Origin: Paractinoplanes maris
Lineage (GTDB): Bacteria > Actinomycetota > Actinomycetes > Mycobacteriales > Micromonosporaceae
DNA: 64,000 bases
Assembly (NCBI RefSeq): GCF_023544465.1
Contig: NZ_JALPVL010000009.1
Span: 62,001-126,000, forward strand
Reading direction: 5' to 3'
The notes under the pieces are model-generated. The model was not told the origin of the DNA. It searched no databases and saw only the letters and a program-made list of their open reading frames with translations. Each line of letters starts with the position of its first letter. The first letter of the stretch is position 1. Positions 59,217 to 64,000 of the stretch are shown here, piece by piece. A program made the position numbers and the translations under genes.

Positions 59217-59432
59217 ATGAGCACAGACACCTTCACCGAAGTGCAGACGCTGCTGGAGGACCTGGACTTCCCGGCCGACAAGGACGCCATCGTGCGGCAC
59301 GCCACCGAACGCGGCGCGGCGTACGACTCGGCGCCGGTCCGGGCCCTGCGGGCCATGCCGGTGGCGACCTACCGCAACATCTCGGAGATCCGCAGCTCGG
59401 TCGACCTGGGGCCGGACGAGACACCGGACTGA
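59217..59432 (+). CDS. DUF2795 domain protein
   Basis: 71 residues. TEVQTLLEDLDFPADKDAIV with RHATERGA and ALRAMPVATYRNISEI is the DUF2795 fold (a small helical domain with LxxLDFPAxKxxIVxxA). Function unknown; often in stress-related loci. A sigma-B-like promoter is directly upstream, so induction by stress is a reasonable guess. Confidence 0.85.
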   Translation: MSTDTFTEVQTLLEDLDFPADKDAIVRHATERGAAYDSAPVRALRAMPVATYRNISEIRSSVDLGPDETPD

Positions 59433-59459
59433 CCCGCGGCCGGCAGCGCAGGAGGACGT

Positions 59460-60161
59460 ATGCCGATCATCGAGGAACCGGGGCCCGCGCACGGCGAACC
59501 CGAGGAGAACTTCGCGCACGGCCGGCTCAGCGATCGCGTCCGGCAGAGCATGCGCACCGGGCCGGCCCGGATCTCGGACCTCGACGGCGGGCTGCCGGCG
59601 CTGACGTACGTGCCCGAGCCGGTCGACGCGGGCCCCTACCGGCTCGTGGTCCTGCTGCACGGGGCCGGCGGCTCGGCGCGGCAGGGCCTGGAGCTGATGC
59701 TCCCGGTCGCGCGGAGCCGGCGGCTGCTGCTGGTGGCCCCCCAGTCGGCCGGGGCGAGCTGGGACGTGATCTCCGCCGGCTTCGGCCCGGACGTCCGGCG
59801 GCTCGACCGGGTGTTGTCCGAGGTGCTCGACGCCTGCCCGGTGGACCGGATGAGTATCGGGGGCTTCTCCGACGGCGCCTCCTACGCGCTGACGCTCGGG
59901 TTGACCAACGGCGACCTGTTCGACAGCGTCCTGGCGTTCTCGCCCGGTTTCGCGGCCCCGATGGTGACGCACGGCGCGCCCCGGCTGTTCCTCTCGCACG
60001 GTGACGGCGACCGGGTGCTGCCGATCGACCGGTGCAGCCGGCGCCTGGTGCCGCGGTTGCGCGGAGCCGGCTACGACGTGACCTATGAGGAGTTCCACGG
60101 CGGTCACGAGGTGCCGGACGACATCGTGCGGCGAGCGTCGGCGTGGTTGCCGGACCAATGA
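59460..60161 (+). CDS. Serine esterase (alpha/beta hydrolase, phospholipase/carboxylesterase-like)
   Basis: 233 residues; AGGAGG lies six bases before the ATG. VVLLHGAGGSARQGLEL is the oxyanion region, the nucleophile is in IGGFSDGASYAL, the acid in HGDGDRVLPI and the His in HGGHEVPDDI. It matches the dienelactone-hydrolase/carboxylesterase branch. No signal peptide. It is 28 bases after the DUF2795 gene, so possibly in the same stress transcript. Confidence 0.88.
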   Translation: MPIIEEPGPAHGEPEENFAHGRLSDRVRQSMRTGPARISDLDGGLPALTYVPEPVDAGPYRLVVLLHGAGGSARQGLELMLPVARSRRLLLVAPQSAGASWDVISAGFGPDVRRLDRVLSEVLDACPVDRMSIGGFSDGASYALTLGLTNGDLFDSVLAFSPGFAAPMVTHGAPRLFLSHGDGDRVLPIDRCSRRLVPRLRGAGYDVTYEEFHGGHEVPDDIVRRASAWLPDQ

Positions 60162-60171
60162 GTGATGGCCC

Positions 60172-60199
60172 GACTAAGAGGCGGAGCGCCGGGTATGCG
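60172..60199 (+). promoter_or_regulatory. Sigma-B-type promoter before small hydrophilic gene
   Basis: GACT (60172-60175), exactly 15 bases, GGGTAT (60191-60196), followed by GCG. It has the same spacing and the same GGGTATGCG as the promoter at 59182, 57 bases before ATG 60256. Confidence 0.6.
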
Positions 60200-60255
60200 C
60201 CGACGCACCCGCGCGGCGCCCGGTCGTGAGCGGTAGTCACCGGAAAGGGATGACC

Positions 60256-60426
60256 ATGACCGTCAACCCCGAGGCACTCGGCGATCCGCCGAAGGAAGCC
60301 GACGAGTATCTGAAGAAGGCGAACGCCGAGGACCCCCGCTCCGACCCGCGGGCGCCGGCGAACGAGCCGGGCGGACAGGAGACGTCGCGGGAAGGGTCGC
60401 CCAACAGCGACCCTGATCCTCTTTAG
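60256..60426 (+). CDS. Small hydrophilic protein
   Basis: 56 residues from ATG 60256 (MTVNPEALGDPPKEADEYLK), with AAAGGG six bases upstream; ATG 60250 is in frame but too close to that site. Rich in Asp, Glu, Pro and Lys; likely disordered. Function unknown. The sigma-B-like motif upstream suggests stress induction. Confidence 0.6.
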   Translation: MTVNPEALGDPPKEADEYLKKANAEDPRSDPRAPANEPGGQETSREGSPNSDPDPL

Positions 60427-60444
60427 GACAGTGGGAACGGCTCG

Positions 60445-62505
60445 ATGACCGGGCCGGCGATCGTGTCCAGCCCCGTGAGCGGACGGGGGCCATCCTGGGG
60501 TCACCTTCCGGCGCTGGACGGGATTCGCGCGTTCGCGGTCCTGTCCGTCGTGCTCTTCCACGCCGGGATCGCGGGTCTCGCCGGCGGTTTTCTCGGGGTG
60601 GACACGTTCTTCGTCCTCTCCGGATTTCTGATCACCTCGCTGCTGCTGGCCGAGCGGCGGCGCACCGGCCGGATCGACCTGATCCGGTTCTGGGTCCGGC
60701 GGATCCGGCGGCTGCTGCCCGCGCTGCTGGCGATGCTGCTGGCCACGGTGGTGGCCGGCCGGTTCCTGCTCGACAGCGACGCGCTGGCCCTGGTGCGCAC
60801 GGACGCCTACGCCGCGCTGGGCTACCTGGCGAACTGGCGGATGATCTTCCGAGGGACCGGGTACGCGGCGGTGACCGCTGCCCCGTCGCCGCTGCAACAC
60901 ACCTGGTCGCTGGGCATCGAGGAGCAGTTCTACCTGCTGTGGCCGCTGATCGTGGCCGCGCTGACGATCAAGCTGACGCTGCGCCGGGCCAGGACCGTGC
61001 TGGTGGTGCTGTGTGCCGCCGGCGCCGCGGCCTCGGCCGTGCTGTGCGCGTGGCTGTACCGGCCCGAGTCGATCAGCCGCGCCTACTACGGCACCGACAC
61101 CCGGGCCCAGGCCCTGCTGATCGGGGCCCTGCTGGCCGGCGTCCTGGCGTACGCGGAGAGCCGTCGCCCCGGCGGCCGTGCGGCGCTGGGGGTGACGGCT
61201 CTGCTCGGCGCCGGCGTCACCGGCTGGCTCTGGCACAGCGCCTCCGAGACCGCGCCGTGGATGTACCAGGGCGGCCTGACCGTCGCCGCTCTCGCGACCG
61301 CGGCGGTGATCGCCCACGTCGTGGTCAGCCCGGCCGCGCCGATGGCCCGATTCCTGGGGCTGGCGCCGCTGGCCGCGCTCGGCCGGATCTCGTACGGGGT
61401 CTATCTCTGGCACTGGCCGGTGTTCCTGTTCGTCACCGCCGACGCCACCGGCCTGTCCCGCTGGCCGCTGCTGGTCGTGCGCCTGGCCGGGACCCTGGCC
61501 GTCGCTGTCCTGAGCTACCACCTCATCGAGCAGCCGATCCGCCACGGCGCCCTGACCGGGTGGCGGCCCACCGCCGTGACCGTGGGTGCGCTCGGTGTCC
61601 TGATCGCCGTGATCGGGTACGCGACCGTACCCGCTGTAGAACCGGCGCCGGCCGACGCGCCGGTCATCGCGATCAGCGTCGCCCCGGCCCCGGCCGTCCC
61701 GGGCACGCCGCGAAGGTCGCGGACACCGGCGCCGGTGGTGCCGATCAACCGGCCGGGCCGCCCCGGATCCGCCGGCAATGAGCCACGGATCACTTTCTTC
61801 GGCGACTCGGTGTCCTGGACCATCGGCACGTACCTCCCGCCGCACCCGGGGATGTGGACCAGCGTGCGGTCGATCCAGGGCTGCGGCATCGCGACCCTCC
61901 CGCGGATCCGCCAGCTGGACGAGCCGTTCACCAACTACCCCGGCTGCCCGGCGTGGGAGAGCCGCTGGCGCAAGGGCGTCGCCCGGGACAACCCGGACGT
62001 GGCGGTGATCAACCTGAACCGCTGGGAGCTGATGGACCGCTACTACGAGGGCCGCTACCAGCACGTCGGCGACCCCGGCTACGACGCGTACCTGCTCCGG
62101 CAGCTCGACAAGGCGGTCACCATCGCCGGGTCCCGGGGTGCCGCCGTGGTTCTGCTGACCGCCTCGTACACCCGTCGGGCGGAGCGGCCGGACGGCAGCC
62201 TCTATCCCGAGGACCGGCCGGAACGGGTCGACGCCTGGAACCGGCTGCTGCGGGCCGAGGCGGCGCGGCGACCGGGCCGGATCACGGTTCTCGACCTCAA
62301 CCCGGTGGTCTGCCCCGGGGGTGAGTTCACCTGGCGGGTGAACCGCCTGAAGGTCCGCAGCGACGGCCTGCACTACACACCGTCCGGCGTCCAGCGCGTC
62401 ATCGCGCCGTGGCTGCTGCCCAAGCTGGCGGCGGTCGCTGCGGGGACCTACCGGGCGCCCGGTCAGCAGCCGGCGCTCACCACGCCACGGAGCCGTCGCG
62501 GCTGA
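60445..62505 (+). CDS. Acyltransferase 3 (OafA/YrhL-like) with SGNH domain
   Basis: 686 residues. N-terminal acyltransferase-3 domain with about 11 helices: LPALDGIRAFAVLSVVLFHA (catalytic-type His), GGFLGVDTFFVLSGFLIT, HTWSLGIEEQFYLLWPLIVA, YGVYLWHWPVFLF. After a linker rich in Ala, Pro and Val (about 395-440), a periplasmic SGNH domain has ITFFGDSVSWTIGTY and DGLHYTPSGVQRV. Such enzymes O-acetylate surface polysaccharides or peptidoglycan-linked sugars. No glycan cluster surrounds it. Convergent overlap of 29 bases with the SDR gene. Confidence 0.93.
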   Translation: MTGPAIVSSPVSGRGPSWGHLPALDGIRAFAVLSVVLFHAGIAGLAGGFLGVDTFFVLSGFLITSLLLAERRRTGRIDLIRFWVRRIRRLLPALLAMLLATVVAGRFLLDSDALALVRTDAYAALGYLANWRMIFRGTGYAAVTAAPSPLQHTWSLGIEEQFYLLWPLIVAALTIKLTLRRARTVLVVLCAAGAAASAVLCAWLYRPESISRAYYGTDTRAQALLIGALLAGVLAYAESRRPGGRAALGVTALLGAGVTGWLWHSASETAPWMYQGGLTVAALATAAVIAHVVVSPAAPMARFLGLAPLAALGRISYGVYLWHWPVFLFVTADATGLSRWPLLVVRLAGTLAVAVLSYHLIEQPIRHGALTGWRPTAVTVGALGVLIAVIGYATVPAVEPAPADAPVIAISVAPAPAVPGTPRRSRTPAPVVPINRPGRPGSAGNEPRITFFGDSVSWTIGTYLPPHPGMWTSVRSIQGCGIATLPRIRQLDEPFTNYPGCPAWESRWRKGVARDNPDVAVINLNRWELMDRYYEGRYQHVGDPGYDAYLLRQLDKAVTIAGSRGAAVVLLTASYTRRAERPDGSLYPEDRPERVDAWNRLLRAEAARRPGRITVLDLNPVVCPGGEFTWRVNRLKVRSDGLHYTPSGVQRVIAPWLLPKLAAVAAGTYRAPGQQPALTTPRSRRG

Positions 62506-63175
62506 GGAGGATCCCGGTGGGGCCGTCGTCGGGGAGGGTGGCCAGGTGCACGATCGCGTCACTGCCCTCGGTGACGGTCTGGGTGCCCTGGCCGTCGTTC
62601 AAGTCGGTCTTGGTGTAGCCGGGGTCGGCGGCGTTGACGAGGATCCCGGGCAGGGCGCGGGAGTACTTGAGGGTGAGCATCGTCAGCGCCGTCTTGGTGA
62701 TGGCGTAGAGGGGCGGCACGACCCGCCAGTCGAACATGTCGAGTTCGAGCGTGGCCGCGAAAGAGCCCACCCGGGAGGACACGTTGACAACCCGGGCGTG
62801 CTGGGACGCCCGCAGCAGCGGGACGAAGGCGTTGGTGACCCGCAGCGCCCCGAGCAGGTTGGCGTCCAGCGCCGCGGCGGCGTCCTCAGCCGTGGTCTGC
62901 TCCAGTGGTGTCACCACGCCGGTGACGGCGGCGTTGTTGACCAGGACGTCCAGGCGTCCGTAATCGGCCCGCACCTGCGCGGCCGCGTCGTCGACGCTCG
63001 CCTGCTCGGTGATGTCCAGGGGGAGCAGCCCCACGCCGAGCTCGGTGGCGGCGGTCCGGCCGCGCTCCGGGTCGCGGGCGCCGATGAGCACCGTGTGCCC
63101 GGCCTCCTTGAGCCGGCGGGCGGTTTCGCGGCCGATGCCCTTGTTGCCACCGGTGACGAGAGTGATCGTTTCCAT
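62477..63175 (-). CDS. SDR family oxidoreductase
   Basis: 232 residues from ATG 63175 (METITLVTGGNKGIGRETAR). NNAAVTGVV replaces NNAG, the catalytic Ser is in VNVSSRVGS and YAITKTAL carries Tyr/Lys. It matches the carbonyl-reductase-like group (NADPH). It is divergent from the XRE regulator gene at 63278 (about 100 bases), which is the usual regulator-enzyme arrangement for this pair in actinobacteria. Confidence 0.92.
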   Translation of the reverse strand: METITLVTGGNKGIGRETARRLKEAGHTVLIGARDPERGRTAATELGVGLLPLDITEQASVDDAAAQVRADYGRLDVLVNNAAVTGVVTPLEQTTAEDAAAALDANLLGALRVTNAFVPLLRASQHARVVNVSSRVGSFAATLELDMFDWRVVPPLYAITKTALTMLTLKYSRALPGILVNAADPGYTKTDLNDGQGTQTVTEGSDAIVHLATLPDDGPTGILLSRDGSVAW

Positions 63176-63277
63176 GTCCACCAGCCTGTGACCTGGGGCG
63201 GGTGCGAGGAAGGCGACGTGTGTCGGGGGGACTGCCAGTACCACCCACGCTGCCGTGACCGGGGGTATCTTGGCCGC

Positions 63278-64000
63278 GTGGTGGATCAGGCGACCAGGAC
63301 GGTGGGGGCTCCGAGCTTGGGGACGCTGCTGCGCGGGTTCCGGGATCGCTGCGATTTCGGGTTCACCGGCCCCGGCGCCCGGCGTGCCCCGGGTCTGCGC
63401 CGCGAGGAGCTGGCGTCGCTCGCCGGCGTCTCCGTGGATTACCTCGTCCAGCTCGAGCAGGGGCGTGCCGCCCGGCCGTCGGCACCGGTGGTCGCCGCCC
63501 TGTCGCGCGCGTTGCGTCTCGACGAGGACGCGTCCGCCCTCCTGCACCGCGCCGCCGGCCTGGCTCCCGCGACCGGGTCCGTGGCCCGGGTGGTGCCCGA
63601 GAGCATCGAGCGGATGGTCACCCGGCTGCGGGAGTGGCCGGTCGCGGTCTATTCGGCCGACTGGTGGCTGCTGCGCTGGAATTCCGCCTGGACGGCGCTG
63701 CTGGGCGACTCCGCGACCCTGCGGGGCAGAGCGCGCAATGTCGTCTGGTTCGAGATGACGCAGCCCAACCCGGGCGTGTGGGTCGACCCCGGCGAGGACG
63801 ACACATTCCGCGACGCGATCGTGGGCGACCTGCGGGTGGCCTTCCTCGAGCACCCCGACGACGCCGAGCTGGCCGACCTGGTCGCCGGCCTGCACGAGGC
63901 CAGCCCCGAGTTCGTCGAGCGCTGGACCGCCGCCCGTCCCGCGCGCTACCGGGGCATGCGCAAGCACATCGACCACCCTGACGTCGGCCCGCTCGCGCTG
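63278..64000 (+). CDS. XRE-family regulator with MmyB-like domain, cut by window end
   Basis: Starts at GTG 63278 or 63281 and runs off the right edge after 241 codons. Helix-turn-helix: GLRREELASLAGVSVDYLVQ and LEQGRAARPSAPVVAALSRA. The second half is the MmyB-like ligand domain: WPVAVYSADWWLLRWNSAWT, VVWFEMTQPNPGVWVDPGED and TAARPARYRGMRKHIDHPDV. Likely regulator of the divergent SDR gene. No stop codon is inside the window. Confidence 0.9.
   Translation, partial: MVDQATRTVGAPSLGTLLRGFRDRCDFGFTGPGARRAPGLRREELASLAGVSVDYLVQLEQGRAARPSAPVVAALSRALRLDEDASALLHRAAGLAPATGSVARVVPESIERMVTRLREWPVAVYSADWWLLRWNSAWTALLGDSATLRGRARNVVWFEMTQPNPGVWVDPGEDDTFRDAIVGDLRVAFLEHPDDAELADLVAGLHEASPEFVERWTAARPARYRGMRKHIDHPDVGPLAL

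Noticed and set aside
59527..62562. 1011-codon minus-strand open frame opposite the esterase and acyltransferase genes
   Set aside because: Low-complexity Arg/Gly/Pro sequence with no domains, fully explained by GC-rich third positions of the real genes.
1..64000. tRNA, rRNA or CRISPR arrays
   Set aside because: No cloverleaf-like conserved tRNA segments, rRNA sequence or regularly spaced repeats were seen by eye; a tRNAscan/CRISPR search would be decisive.

Overview
The window is high-GC DNA (GC-rich codon third positions, GTG starts, many ATGA/GTGA gene overlaps). It looks like the chromosome of a filamentous actinobacterium, most plausibly a member of the Micromonosporaceae such as Actinoplanes or a relative. 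That assignment rests on gene families (AfsR-type regulator, MmyB-like XRE regulators, DUF5701, Rv2629-like protein, actinobacterial KdpC) and not on a marker gene. I see no rRNA, tRNA or CRISPR array.

Layout. 0-3.5 kb: IS481 and IS701 remnants flank a CoiA-like nuclease gene and a truncated ferredoxin-domain gene. 3.7-6.1 kb: an ABC exporter/MerR operon with a perfect palindrome at its promoter. 6.4-8.9 kb: a universal-stress fragment, a divergent PLP decarboxylase and a lone Lrp-type RAM domain. 9.1-17.1 kb: a complete kdp potassium-uptake operon (tiny peptide, kdpF, A, B, C, D, E) with overlapping or closely spaced genes. 17.1-23.4 kb: an accessory zone with IS110 and ABC-ATPase debris, DUF5701, DUF4326, an unrecognised two-repeat protein, a truncated SARP-like gene, a PIMT-like methyltransferase coupled to a P-loop kinase, and an SDR remnant. 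23.4-30.5 kb: regulator/oxidoreductase/hydrolase sets (XRE-SDR-ADH; MarR-hydrolase; hydrolase-MFS-VOC). 30.5-33.4 kb: partner-switching stress signalling (SpoIIE phosphatase, anti-sigma kinase, STAS), with a possible group II intron 5' fragment between. 33.5-43.6 kb: a secreted lectin, cupin, AfsR-type regulator, SDRs, hydrolases and an MBL protein. 43.6-50 kb: a lipoprotein, a MarR regulator and at least three genes with internal deletions. 50-64 kb: phosphoketolase, FAD/Rieske oxidoreductase, C39-like and SGNH secreted/hydrolase genes, an Rv2629-like protein, small hydrophilic proteins, an acyltransferase and a divergent SDR/XRE pair.

How genes work together. Three regulatory circuits can be read directly from DNA repeats. 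A 52-bp near-identical element precedes both the cupin gene (34.3 kb) and a hydrolase operon (38.6 kb), with an AfsR-type regulator between them. A promoter/operator of the form TTGAyy-GAGAAkTTCT with 17-bp spacing precedes both a MarR gene (45.9 kb) and an MBL-fold gene (42.3 kb), the latter apparently leaderless. GGGTATGCG motifs that fit sigma-B-type -10 sites precede small stress-type genes at 46.4, 59.2 and 60.2 kb, matching the partner-switch proteins elsewhere in the window. The cluster of internally deleted genes at 44.8-50 kb suggests local gene decay.
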